Shown here: positions 42,953-50,871 of the stretch, piece after piece
Layout of the letters: each line of letters starts with the position of its first letter
Position numbering within the stretch: the stretch's first letter is position 1
NCBI GenBank assembly: GCA_947460825.1
Contig: CANHHA010000003.1
Location: 1 to 64,000 of the forward strand
Reading direction: 5' to 3'
Length of the DNA: 64,000 nucleotides
Source: Flavobacteriales bacterium
Lineage (GTDB): Bacteria > Bacteroidota > Bacteroidia > Flavobacteriales_D > Crocinitomicaceae
Program-made: the position numbers and the translations under genes
The notes under the pieces: generated by a model
Seen by the model: only the letters and a program-made list of their open reading frames with translations
Told to the model about the DNA's origin: nothing
Databases searched by the model: none

Positions 42953-43148
42953 GCTGATTGTTTTTAAATAGTTTGATTGAGCGAAAGACACGAAATACAG
43001 AATACAGCACTAAGACGGATACCAAAACCCCTCGCTTCCAGCCAAAAAGTCCTGGTAATTGATCGGTAAGGGCAATAAACAACGCTAAAAGCATCGCTGC
43101 AAAAACGACGGTTAAGCCGATGGCGGCATTGATTATTTTAAAATTCAT
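42942..43148 (-). CDS. small two-helix membrane protein
   Basis: A 68-residue protein with two membrane helices (INAAIGLTVVFAAMLLALFI and GVLVSVLVLYSVFRVFR) and a basic C-terminus. No family recognised. It lies between tonB and the PstS-like gene, overlapping the latter by 11 bases. Start ATG 43148 lies just after the U-run of the hairpin at 43154-43181; an earlier start would place the terminator inside the gene. Confidence 0.65.
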   Translation of the reverse strand: MNFKIINAAIGLTVVFAAMLLALFIALTDQLPGLFGWKRGVLVSVLVLYSVFRVFRSIKLFKNNQHGD

Positions 43149-43153
43149 GATAT

Positions 43154-43181
43154 AAAAAAATCCCCAAATTTCTTTGGGGAT
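43154..43181 (-). terminator. intrinsic terminator between tonB and the small membrane gene
   Basis: Minus strand ATCCCCAAA, loop GAAA, TTTGGGGAT (43181-43160), followed by seven T (partly overlapping 43160-43154). It begins 18 bases after the tonB stop and ends 5 bases before the next ATG, so expression of the small protein and PstS-like gene probably depends on readthrough. Confidence 0.75.
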
Positions 43182-43199
43182 CAAATGTATGATTACTGA

Positions 43200-44063
43200 T
43201 TAGTTTACTTCAAACTTAACCGGTAAAGTTACCCAAGTTCGTACTTCACGGCCAGCATTTTTACCGGCTTTCCATGAAGGCATTTTCTCAACAACTTTTA
43301 CCGCTGCTTTATCACAAGCCTTACAACCAGCTAACGGAGTAGCTATAGATACATTAGAAATTCTCCCGTCTTTCTCAACAACAAATCGTACGGTTACACG
43401 GCCTTTGATCCCTAAATCGATTGCTTCCTGTGGATAATCAATGTTATCATTGATAAACTTAGCCATTTCAGCAAAACCACCTGGAAAATCAGCCTCTTCC
43501 TCCACGAATGTCTCAATCGGATCCGGCTTAGTATCGATTTGTTTCGGCGTATCATCTGTAGGTTGTGGAGGATCAAAATTCTCATCACTTCCATCTTGTG
43601 TTTTATCACCCGCCTTAGTGTCTTCTAATTGATCTTGTGTAGGAACGGGATCTGTTACCGGATCATCTTCAATTACAGGAGGAATAAATGCGGTCATTTT
43701 TTCCAAGGGTGGTGGAGGCGGTGTAGTTGGCGGAGGGGGCGGTAAATCCTTTGGTGGGGGTTGAACCGTCCACGTTTTATCGCTTCCCTTTGGAGCATCA
43801 ACATCTTGTTTTGGTAGGTTTCGGATAATAAACATGGTCAATGAACCTAATACAAAGGCAAGAATCATACTTGCCATAATTAAGGTTAACCGCTTATTGT
43901 AATTTTTACGCAGCGCATATGCTCCGTAGGCCTTATTTCTGTGTTCGAAAACCAAATCATTTCTTACGTGGGAGGTTACTAACCAACCTTTGGCGGAAAA
44001 GTAACTAAACAAAGAGTATGTGGAAACTAATCCTACAATTACCCAAACTACTGCTAATTCCAT
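43200..44063 (-). CDS. tonB: energy transducer TonB
   Basis: A 287-residue protein. It has the Bacteroidota-type N-terminus: one hydrophobic segment, the conserved FEHRNKAYGAYALRKNYNKR, then a second helix (LIMASMILAFVLGSLTMFII). A proline-rich spacer (PPPKDLPPPPPTTPPPPP) crosses the periplasm. The C-terminal TonB domain spans about residues 200-287 (YPQEAIDLGIKGRVTVRFVV, EKDGRISNVSI). It couples proton-motive force from ExbBD to outer-membrane receptors. It is 4 bases after the second exbD. Confidence 0.94.
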   Translation of the reverse strand: MELAVVWVIVGLVSTYSLFSYFSAKGWLVTSHVRNDLVFEHRNKAYGAYALRKNYNKRLTLIMASMILAFVLGSLTMFIIRNLPKQDVDAPKGSDKTWTVQPPPKDLPPPPPTTPPPPPLEKMTAFIPPVIEDDPVTDPVPTQDQLEDTKAGDKTQDGSDENFDPPQPTDDTPKQIDTKPDPIETFVEEEADFPGGFAEMAKFINDNIDYPQEAIDLGIKGRVTVRFVVEKDGRISNVSIATPLAGCKACDKAAVKVVEKMPSWKAGKNAGREVRTWVTLPVKFEVN

Positions 44064-44067
44064 GGCC

Positions 44068-44706
44068 TTACTTTTTTAATTGGGTTTCTAATAATTTAAG
44101 TTCTGCCGGAAGCATGGGTACTGGGGCAATTACGCCAATTTCTGCGATTTTAACCTCATCAATTAGATCAATGAAATTCTTACATAGGGCCTTGTCATCG
44201 GTTTTTACTAAAACTTTCAAGGCTTCTGGTTTTCCTTTCAATTGTTCTAACTCACGCGTGTAGGTTGTGTCTGCCATTTGTTTTGCTTTCACCTTCTTTA
44301 CCATTCCCTCCTTACGAAGTAGAACGTAAGAATTCAAATCAGCTAACACCTTTCTAAGGCCTGAAGCGCTAAAATTTGTTTCTGTCAATTTTGTTGGACC
44401 ATCTTTACCCGGTCTATCGGCTGAGTAAAACTCTCCTGTGTAATAGAATATTTTATCCTTAGATAAAAGGAAGGTAATTCCATTATTTAATTTAGGGGCA
44501 TTCACATCTACAGGCTTATCCATTTTTGCTGGATAGGCCAAGCTCATCACTTTCGGTTTGCTAAAGGTAGATGTTAAAACGAAGAACGTAAGTAGAAGAA
44601 AAGCCAAATCTACCATTGGCGTCATATCAACACGCGTTGATGACTTCTTCGCTCTTTTCTTCCCTTTGTCGTGACCACCGCCACCACTGTCTGCTATTTC
44701 TGCCAT
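44068..44706 (-). CDS. exbD: biopolymer transport protein ExbD (second copy)
   Basis: A 212-residue ExbD/TolR protein. The single helix carries the conserved Asp (RVDMTPMVDLAFLLLTFF), and the periplasmic part begins VLTSTF. It lies 2 bases after the first exbD and 4 bases before tonB. Two different ExbD proteins in one operon is the usual arrangement in Bacteroidota; this copy is larger than E. coli ExbD by about 70 residues, with an extra loop rich in Lys (KGKKRAKK at the N-terminus). Confidence 0.93.
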   Translation of the reverse strand: MAEIADSGGGGHDKGKKRAKKSSTRVDMTPMVDLAFLLLTFFVLTSTFSKPKVMSLAYPAKMDKPVDVNAPKLNNGITFLLSKDKIFYYTGEFYSADRPGKDGPTKLTETNFSASGLRKVLADLNSYVLLRKEGMVKKVKAKQMADTTYTRELEQLKGKPEALKVLVKTDDKALCKNFIDLIDEVKIAEIGVIAPVPMLPAELKLLETQLKK

Positions 44707-44708
44707 GG

Positions 44709-45380
44709 TTAGTTGGGATTATTGGGATTAAACTCTGAAGAGGTGACAAAGCTTAGGTTATTCAAATTTAACTCACGGAATACATCGATAACTTTCTCGG
44801 CCTTTTTGTATACAGCCTTTCCGTCTGCGCGTATGATAAACTTAGGTTTAAAGTCATTTGCATCTGGAGATAGTCCTTTCTTCTTGGCTTCTTCATACGC
44901 GGTTTTTCCCGTATTCAATGCTGCTGCTTGGCTGTAGGCTATCCAGTTTTTAAGTTGGTTGTCCAGCGAATCCAATGGAACACCCTCTGTTTTGAATTCC
45001 TTTCTGGCCTCACCAGCAAGATTAATGTAAGCGGGTAATTCTTTCATGGTACAACCAAAAGTTGACATGAGGGAGAACTTTTCTATTTGTTCTTCATTGA
45101 ACGAAACTTTATAAAGCGAAGCCATATTGCTCAACGCTTCTTTCCGTGCTTCTGGATCAGTAAGATTAAAGTACACTTTTCCGATTGGATCTATGGTCAC
45201 CATAATCATGTTTTCAGGAATCACTTTATCCGAAACACTGGAAGCAGTTTCAACGGTTACTGGTTCGCTCGGACGAAATGAAGCCGCCAACATAAAGAAG
45301 GTAACTAACAGGAACGCCAAGTCAACCATTGGCGTCATGTCAATCGACGGAGAACTCTTGGGGATTTTTATTTTTGGCAT
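44709..45380 (-). CDS. exbD: biopolymer transport protein ExbD (first copy)
   Basis: A 223-residue ExbD/TolR protein with helix SIDMTPMVDLAFLLVTFFML containing the essential Asp, then a long periplasmic domain that includes a probable Cys (FGCTMKEL). It starts 25 bases after exbB. The two ExbD copies share only the membrane helix region, so they are unlikely to be recent duplicates. Confidence 0.93.
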   Translation of the reverse strand: MPKIKIPKSSPSIDMTPMVDLAFLLVTFFMLAASFRPSEPVTVETASSVSDKVIPENMIMVTIDPIGKVYFNLTDPEARKEALSNMASLYKVSFNEEQIEKFSLMSTFGCTMKELPAYINLAGEARKEFKTEGVPLDSLDNQLKNWIAYSQAAALNTGKTAYEEAKKKGLSPDANDFKPKFIIRADGKAVYKKAEKVIDVFRELNLNNLSFVTSSEFNPNNPN

Positions 45381-45405
45381 TAGTAAATGCGTTTATTAAA
45401 TCCGA

Positions 45406-46224
45406 TTAGTTCTTAGCAGAAAAATCTTGTGCAATCGTAAAGCTAGCCTCATCAATGCTGTAAGTCATTGAGTCGATTTGCGTTGAAAACACATTGTACA
45501 TGATGATCGCTATCGTAGATGCGGTAATACCAAATGCCGTGTTAATTAGGGCCTCGGAAATACCTGTTGCAAGCGCTGCGGTATCTGGCGAACCGTGTGA
45601 CATCGCCGCGAATGAACGAATCATACCAAGTACGGTTCCAATCAAACCGACTAAGGTTGCAATAGTGGCGCACGTTGATAAAACCGAAAGGTTTTTAGAA
45701 AGCATTGGTAACTCAAGGGCGGTTGCTTCTTCCAATTCTTTTTTCAATGTTTCTAGTTTTTGCTCTTTATCCATAGAAGTGTCAGACGAAATATGGCTAT
45801 ATTTTTCCATACCCGCTCGAACCACATTTGCTAAAGACCCTTTTTGCTTGTCACATGCAGCAATTGCTCCAGCAAAATCCTTGCTATCCATAAATCCTTT
45901 GATTTGAGCGATGAATTTGTCTGTCTTACCTTTTCCGTTCGCTAACAACAAGGTGATTAAACGCTCGATAGAGAAAATAACAATAATGATGTTTATTGCT
46001 ACCAATCCAGGTACAATAAAGCCTCCTTTATAAATTACCCCTAATAAATTCCCTTCCATTGGCTCTCCTGCTGGATCGTTATCTACGAAGTTGCTCGGAT
46101 CACCGAAAACATACTTAAAGATTAATATTCCTGCAACCAAGGCAAAGGCCATAGCTAAAAATGCAACAATCGCTGAAAATCCTCCAGCGGTCTTTTTTGC
46201 TCCATTGTTTTTCGTCTTACTCAT
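45406..46224 (-). CDS. exbB: ExbB/TolQ/MotA-family proton channel
   Basis: A 272-residue protein with three membrane helices and the TolQ/ExbB core (LSVLSTCATIATLVGLIGTV, LGMIRSFAAM and LINTAFGITASTIAIIMYN). A hydrophobic extra N-terminal helix (IVAFLAMAFALVAGILIFK) precedes the core. It is the first gene of the exb-tonB operon and has its own promoter 34 bases upstream. Confidence 0.93.
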   Translation of the reverse strand: MSKTKNNGAKKTAGGFSAIVAFLAMAFALVAGILIFKYVFGDPSNFVDNDPAGEPMEGNLLGVIYKGGFIVPGLVAINIIIVIFSIERLITLLLANGKGKTDKFIAQIKGFMDSKDFAGAIAACDKQKGSLANVVRAGMEKYSHISSDTSMDKEQKLETLKKELEEATALELPMLSKNLSVLSTCATIATLVGLIGTVLGMIRSFAAMSHGSPDTAALATGISEALINTAFGITASTIAIIMYNVFSTQIDSMTYSIDEASFTIAQDFSAKN

Positions 46225-46258
46225 GATGAACTGTTTTTTTAAGTTTAAGTTTGTGGGC

Positions 46259-46289
46259 CAAATATAAAAAAAGATTTTTGTGTTCCCAA
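46259..46289 (-). promoter_or_regulatory. Bacteroidota sigma-A promoter of exbB-exbD-exbD-tonB
   Basis: Minus-strand TTG (46289-46287), 20 bases, TATATTTG (46266-46259), 34 bases before the exbB ATG. The intergenic remainder to 46447 shows no gene or repeat. Confidence 0.7.
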
Positions 46290-46443
46290 TTAATAAAAAA
46301 AAGGGAACAGAATCTTAACATTGAATTTAACTGTAAAACACCGATTTGGGATGTTTAATTACCTCCGAATTCAAGAAGTCAAAAACCTTATAAATTATGC
46401 TCGCCGATGGAAAATGTAGGACCTCTTTGAAATAATAATTTAT

Positions 46444-46469
46444 AAAAAAAGCCCGCCTTCACGGGCTTT
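46444..46469 (-). terminator. terminator after tRNA-Cys
   Basis: Minus strand AAAGCCCG, loop TGAAGG, CGGGCTTT (46469-46448) followed by TTTT. It begins 3 bases past the tRNA 3' end. Confidence 0.8.
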
Positions 46470-46472
46470 CTG

Positions 46473-46543
46473 AGGTCTCGTCCGGATTCGAACCGGAGTA
46501 AACGGTTTTGCAGACCGGTGCCTAGCCGCTCGGCCACGAGACC
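46473..46543 (-). tRNA. tRNA-Cys (anticodon GCA)
   Basis: A 71-base cloverleaf: acceptor GGTCTCG/CGAGACC, D-arm with GAGCGGCTAGGC, anticodon loop CTGCAAA (anticodon GCA) between CGGT and ACCG, T-arm CTCCGG TTCGAAT CCGGA. Discriminator is U, the identity base of tRNA-Cys. CCA not encoded. It has its own promoter and terminator. Confidence 0.96.
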
Positions 46544-46552
46544 AGTGTGATG

Positions 46553-46584
46553 CAAAAGTATGAAAAACCCTATGATTCTACAAA
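46553..46584 (-). promoter_or_regulatory. Bacteroidota sigma-A promoter of tRNA-Cys
   Basis: Minus-strand TTTG (46584-46581), 20 bases, TACTTTTG (46560-46553), 9 bases before the tRNA. Same geometry as at tRNA-Gln. Confidence 0.78.
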
Positions 46585-46587
46585 TAC

Positions 46588-48159
46588 TTATTGTTTAATA
46601 AGCTTTACTGAATAGAATCGACCGTTTTGATTAATGGAAATGTGATATAATCCTGGAGGACTTGGCACGAACTCATTGTTTTCTCCATTCCAACTTATTT
46701 TTGACACATTGTTTCCGGCCTCAGCAGATAAATCTTTAACTAATTTACCTTGAGTATTATAAATATATATTTTAGCGCCATCCGTTAACGGTTCATTAAA
46801 CTCTAAGGTTAAGTTACCGTCGTTTAAGGGATTGGGATAAATTTTGACTCCAGCGGCATTTATTCCCGGATATTCTGATAAGCTTGCACTGACCAGTTCA
46901 CTTAGATTATAATTCTCGTCGCCTGGTTGATATAATAAATAGTGATAATAAACAATGAACATTTCATCGGTTGTATTTTCTCCGAACTGTACATTCTGTG
47001 GTGGTGTATTCGGGTTGAACGGATTGTTTGATGTATTATCAAAAACCGCTTCACCTTTGATTTTATATCCTGCAGGTATCTTCTGCAAATGAGAAAAGGT
47101 ATAAAACCCTTGCCAATGGAAGTCCCAATTCGGAATATTTATGTGTTTAAGGGTATCTAGGTTATTTGGAGCCAAGGCATAGGACTTAATGGATTGACCT
47201 AATAAGTGCATGTGGGGCATCACGGACAAGGCAGAAACCGCTATTGGAACACCGCCATTGTTTGGATATTGTGCGGTCAAGGTAGTAACCTGATTTGCCG
47301 GTAAATTAAAATTATAATCGGCAATAATTGGATCGGCAGACACTTGCCTTATACCCGTGGTTCCTGGTGGGTAAAAATGCAAGATAACTTTAGTGCTATC
47401 TAGCATCCCCGAACTGCCATTCGGATAATGCATGGCAAAATAAATATTGGAGCCTGGTCCAATATCTACACCAAGTTTCAATGGCGCTGCAGAAGGGAAA
47501 ATCAACGGTGCAGCACCCGGAACATAGGCAGATAGGAGCTTGGTAGACGCGGAGCTCGGACTTGAACACAACCCACTTGTGTTGGTAGATTCAACCCCAT
47601 TATGGTCAATATACACCAATGCGTGGTGAACAATTTCCATGTTGCCGGGAATTACCTCTACCGCTTTAATAATTCTTGTTTCTGTTAGGTTCGTGGGAAC
47701 GGAAAAACATACGTAATCATCCGATTGAATCGATGCATTTGAGATGTAATTCGGCATTTTAACCATGAGGTCTCCTGCCCCCAAAACAGAACCAGCATTA
47801 TACACTGGAGGAGGCGGTGTTTGCGTTGAATTTCCCTCAGGAAACCCATTATTGAGCCAATTCAACAGTGTGGTCTTCTCCGCAGCCGTTAGTGCTCTAT
47901 CATGCAAATATTGCTGATAATTATTGTCCGGTGGCCATGGCGGCATTTGATGTGCTGCGCCAGGTGAAATAGCCGCATAAATTGATGCCGACATCGGTGA
48001 CGACTCTTGATATGTCGTTAATGAAAACGGTGCAATTCCGCCTGCGTGGTGGCATGAAGTACATTTATTATAAAAAATCTGGGCTACTTCACCACTCCAA
48101 GTTTGAGCAACCCCCACCGTGGAAAATGCACAAAAAAACAAAAAGCATACTGTTTTCAT
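46588..48159 (-). CDS. T9SS-secreted cytochrome c / type II copper monooxygenase-like protein
   Basis: A 523-residue exported protein. Signal peptide (FLFFCAFSTVGVAQ), then a haem-c-like domain with CTSCHHAGGIAPF near residue 33 and HQMPPWPPDNNYQQYLHDR, a pattern seen in membrane-bound Bacteroidota cytochromes. The middle resembles the PHM/DBM type II copper, ascorbate-dependent monooxygenase fold: VHHALVYIDHNG, FAMHYPNGSSG and MPHMHLLGQ supply His/Met copper-ligand candidates. A T9SS type A sorting domain (KIYPNPLNDGNLTLEF) ends the protein. Start at ATG 48159. Domain order is clear; enzymatic activity and substrate are not known. Confidence 0.8.
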   Translation of the reverse strand: MKTVCFLFFCAFSTVGVAQTWSGEVAQIFYNKCTSCHHAGGIAPFSLTTYQESSPMSASIYAAISPGAAHQMPPWPPDNNYQQYLHDRALTAAEKTTLLNWLNNGFPEGNSTQTPPPPVYNAGSVLGAGDLMVKMPNYISNASIQSDDYVCFSVPTNLTETRIIKAVEVIPGNMEIVHHALVYIDHNGVESTNTSGLCSSPSSASTKLLSAYVPGAAPLIFPSAAPLKLGVDIGPGSNIYFAMHYPNGSSGMLDSTKVILHFYPPGTTGIRQVSADPIIADYNFNLPANQVTTLTAQYPNNGGVPIAVSALSVMPHMHLLGQSIKSYALAPNNLDTLKHINIPNWDFHWQGFYTFSHLQKIPAGYKIKGEAVFDNTSNNPFNPNTPPQNVQFGENTTDEMFIVYYHYLLYQPGDENYNLSELVSASLSEYPGINAAGVKIYPNPLNDGNLTLEFNEPLTDGAKIYIYNTQGKLVKDLSAEAGNNVSKISWNGENNEFVPSPPGLYHISINQNGRFYSVKLIKQ

Positions 48160-48192
48160 AATGAACAATTAGACGGATTCTATGGAAGTAAA

Positions 48193-49500
48193 TTAACGAA
48201 CAATTACTGATTTAGTTCCTGATTTTCCATTTGATAATAGAATGTTAACCAGATAATTCCCTGGGTTTAACCCGGTTAAATCCAATGCTACTGTTGTATC
48301 TTGGGTTTTGTGGCTAACGATAATACGACCTTGTAAATCCATAATGATTAGTTCATTAAATAACGCTTCATGCGCAACAAGGGTTAAGTAATCCGTAGCG
48401 GGATTTGGGTATAGGGATACGTCCATATCTGCCAGCTGCTCGTCTATTCCAGCAAGACAAAGCTCATCAACGGCGGTTCCATCACAATACAAGGTTGGAT
48501 AAAGAATCGCTTGTTGTAATGGGGTATTGGCAAGTTGAAGCGGTGTTTCATTACACCCTAACTGAGTAACCAAGAAATCACGAATAAACCATTCCGTTGT
48601 ATCCATGTATGCATTGTTTCCTATGTATGGAACATGACCTGCTCCAGGGAACGTATAAAATTCACTGGAAACATTTACTGCACACGCACGCTCATGAAGC
48701 ATTCTGCTACCATCCAAATACATTAATGCCGTTCCTGGATTTACTATTCCCCGATTATATTTTACCGTACCATCCGCTGTGCCGTGAATAGACACCATTG
48801 GCACATCGCCCGCTTCTAACCAACTATACTGTGCCAAAGCACCACATAAATTTATTACCCCTTGAACCGAAGTAGAATAGCCTGGATTGCCGCTATTTCC
48901 ATCTAAGCCGCCCAACTGATTAATCGTGGCTTGATTGAGGTAACCAGATATCTCACAAATATTATCTAAATAGGCAACATGCAATGCGGTAATTGCCCCG
49001 GCAGAACTGCCTCCTACATAAATTAAATTCGTGTCAATGTGATACGTATCTGTAGTTTGTTTGTCTTTATAAAAAAAGCGAATTGCAGCTTTTAGATCTT
49101 GCACCGCACGAACGACCGCTTTTACCGCATTCGCTGAGTCAATAGGGAAAAACCCGAGTCTGTAATCAATGGAAGCACAGGCATATCCCTTGCGCGCAAA
49201 ACGCTGCGATAATGCCGTCATGTCTTGGTCAGTTTTTGACCCTCCTAAAAAACTACCTCCATGCACCCAAATAATAAGTGGCCGGTTAAGCTCAGAATCA
49301 CCAGTAGGCTCATAAAAGTCCAATTTAAGTGAGTTATTGGCCCCCGAAAATGTGGTATTAGCCCCATAGGTGATATTACTTGTTAAGGTGTGATTAGGGA
49401 ACACCTCAGTGGCATAGCGTCCGTTTTGACAGGGCTGAGCCAATGAATTTGTTACTAATAGTGCAAACGAAATAACTAAATAAGCGTATAACTTTTTCAT
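48193..49500 (-). CDS. T9SS-secreted alpha/beta-hydrolase esterase
   Basis: A 435-residue exported enzyme of the carboxylesterase/hormone-sensitive-lipase type. Signal peptide (AYLVISFALLVTNSLAQ), oxyanion hole WVHGGSFLGGS near residue 80, nucleophile Ser in GGSSAGAITAL near residue 170, catalytic His in PGAGHVPY, with Asp in GTADGTVKY a likely acid. A T9SS type A sorting domain lies at the C-terminus (SLYPNPATDYLTLVAH and GNYLVNILL). The substrate is not evident. It is followed by the haem/copper gene 33 bases later and preceded by the SGNH-like gene by 9 bases. Confidence 0.87.
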   Translation of the reverse strand: MKKLYAYLVISFALLVTNSLAQPCQNGRYATEVFPNHTLTSNITYGANTTFSGANNSLKLDFYEPTGDSELNRPLIIWVHGGSFLGGSKTDQDMTALSQRFARKGYACASIDYRLGFFPIDSANAVKAVVRAVQDLKAAIRFFYKDKQTTDTYHIDTNLIYVGGSSAGAITALHVAYLDNICEISGYLNQATINQLGGLDGNSGNPGYSTSVQGVINLCGALAQYSWLEAGDVPMVSIHGTADGTVKYNRGIVNPGTALMYLDGSRMLHERACAVNVSSEFYTFPGAGHVPYIGNNAYMDTTEWFIRDFLVTQLGCNETPLQLANTPLQQAILYPTLYCDGTAVDELCLAGIDEQLADMDVSLYPNPATDYLTLVAHEALFNELIIMDLQGRIIVSHKTQDTTVALDLTGLNPGNYLVNILLSNGKSGTKSVIVR

Positions 49501-49509
49501 AGGTTAAGG

Positions 49510-50871
49510 TTAAGGGAATAAAATAGCATTATAATTCAATGCGTTAATTAAAGGAATCTTAGCGGTAAACTTTTTATTAACGGCTTTTATAAATTCATTA
49601 GATAACAGGGCATTTCCTCTGGGATTCAAATGAATTCCGTCTAAGGAAAATGCGCCTCCGGAAACAAACTTTGCAGAAAGAGAAGCACCATTATAGGTAA
49701 ATCCAGTGGTTAATTTCTCGTAAAAATCTCCTGTTTCTACCAAGGCAAAACCGTAGGTTGTTGCTTTTTGCCTAATTACCGCATTAAACGCTTCAATTCG
49801 AAGTTGAATTGTCGCAAGTTCATCTGTTGTAAGAACAAATTCATTTCTAAACGGAAATATGGAGCCCATTTGATTACATTTCACCGAATCTAAGGGAGCG
49901 GTTAAAAGTATTTTCTCACCGGGAACAGCAGGTCTTACCCCGAACATTCCGGCATTAGGATCTAAAACCATAAAAGGATTCGCGCCAACCACAAATGAAA
50001 TTCCAATGGGATTATAAATTTGATTTAATGAGGCGGCCTTCTCTGCGTCTAAGGTCAACCCGTTATAAGGAATCGTATTAAAAAAGGGCCAATCGCTAAT
50101 GTTGGGAATGGTCGCTATTACTGCTTTTACATTTTGGGCATACAGCTGCTCACACAATTGAGTTAAAGATTCTTCGAAGCCAACGCCAGGAAAGCCAGCA
50201 AGTGGAGACATCGGATTTTGTGTTGCGCCGCTTCTTGCATACGGCAACACATCCTCGATTCCTAAATAAATGCTACAAAACGTAGGATACCCTCCATCAA
50301 AAATATTCTCTTGAACGGATGAATAGTTACCTGAACCTGGGAGATTAAATTGATCCTTTGACATTCTTGCGAAAAATGCATTGTGTTGAGGAAGATTAAT
50401 GTTGCCAAAAGCCGTTGAGACCATATCAATCATTCGCAAGTCTGGCACCCCAAAATTTGTATGTTTTTTCAAGGGATTGTAAGCACTTGATAAGAATCCT
50501 GCGGTTTCCCCTTGCAGACTGTATCTGACCGGAGAAAGTGAGCTAATGCCTTGACAGTCGGTTTTATAACCCAAGATTAATCGTGAAAGTCCATTAACGT
50601 TTAACCCAATGTCTTGATCGGACATCCACGGCATTTCTATCGCTGGTGCGCCCACCATCATTAACTGTTGTTGAAGAATCGCGCCTAATGAATTTTTTTG
50701 ACCCCCTAAGGACAATCCGTCATCCATATAACCGGCGGTATGCCCATCGCCAATCGCAATAAATTTTGTAAAATCAGCGGTTCCTGCATCAACTACATGG
50801 GTTGGTGCTTTCGGTTTACACGCCAACAATAAAGGCAATAAAAAAAGGATATATAAATACTGTCTTTTCAT
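49510..50871 (-). CDS. SGNH/GDSL-like lipoprotein with substituted nucleophile
   Basis: A 453-residue lipoprotein (lipobox LLLAC). The first SGNH block reads FIAIGDGHTAGYMDDG where the usual sequence is GDS or GNS, so the nucleophile Ser is Gly here (codon GGG near base 50738). Block V is kept as DGIHLNPRGNALLSN, supplying Asp and His. Bacteroidota often pair such a lipoprotein with a FadL porin. The first base of its ATG is the last base of the FadL stop (TAATG), so translation is coupled. The protein may be inactive or a binding protein; alternative nucleophile positions cannot be excluded. Start ATG 50871. Confidence 0.78.
   Translation of the reverse strand: MKRQYLYILFLLPLLLACKPKAPTHVVDAGTADFTKFIAIGDGHTAGYMDDGLSLGGQKNSLGAILQQQLMMVGAPAIEMPWMSDQDIGLNVNGLSRLILGYKTDCQGISSLSPVRYSLQGETAGFLSSAYNPLKKHTNFGVPDLRMIDMVSTAFGNINLPQHNAFFARMSKDQFNLPGSGNYSSVQENIFDGGYPTFCSIYLGIEDVLPYARSGATQNPMSPLAGFPGVGFEESLTQLCEQLYAQNVKAVIATIPNISDWPFFNTIPYNGLTLDAEKAASLNQIYNPIGISFVVGANPFMVLDPNAGMFGVRPAVPGEKILLTAPLDSVKCNQMGSIFPFRNEFVLTTDELATIQLRIEAFNAVIRQKATTYGFALVETGDFYEKLTTGFTYNGASLSAKFVSGGAFSLDGIHLNPRGNALLSNEFIKAVNKKFTAKIPLINALNYNAILFP

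Noticed and set aside
45494-45907. 137-codon frame antisense to exbB
   Set aside because: Antisense shadow of a conserved gene with no promoter or domain.
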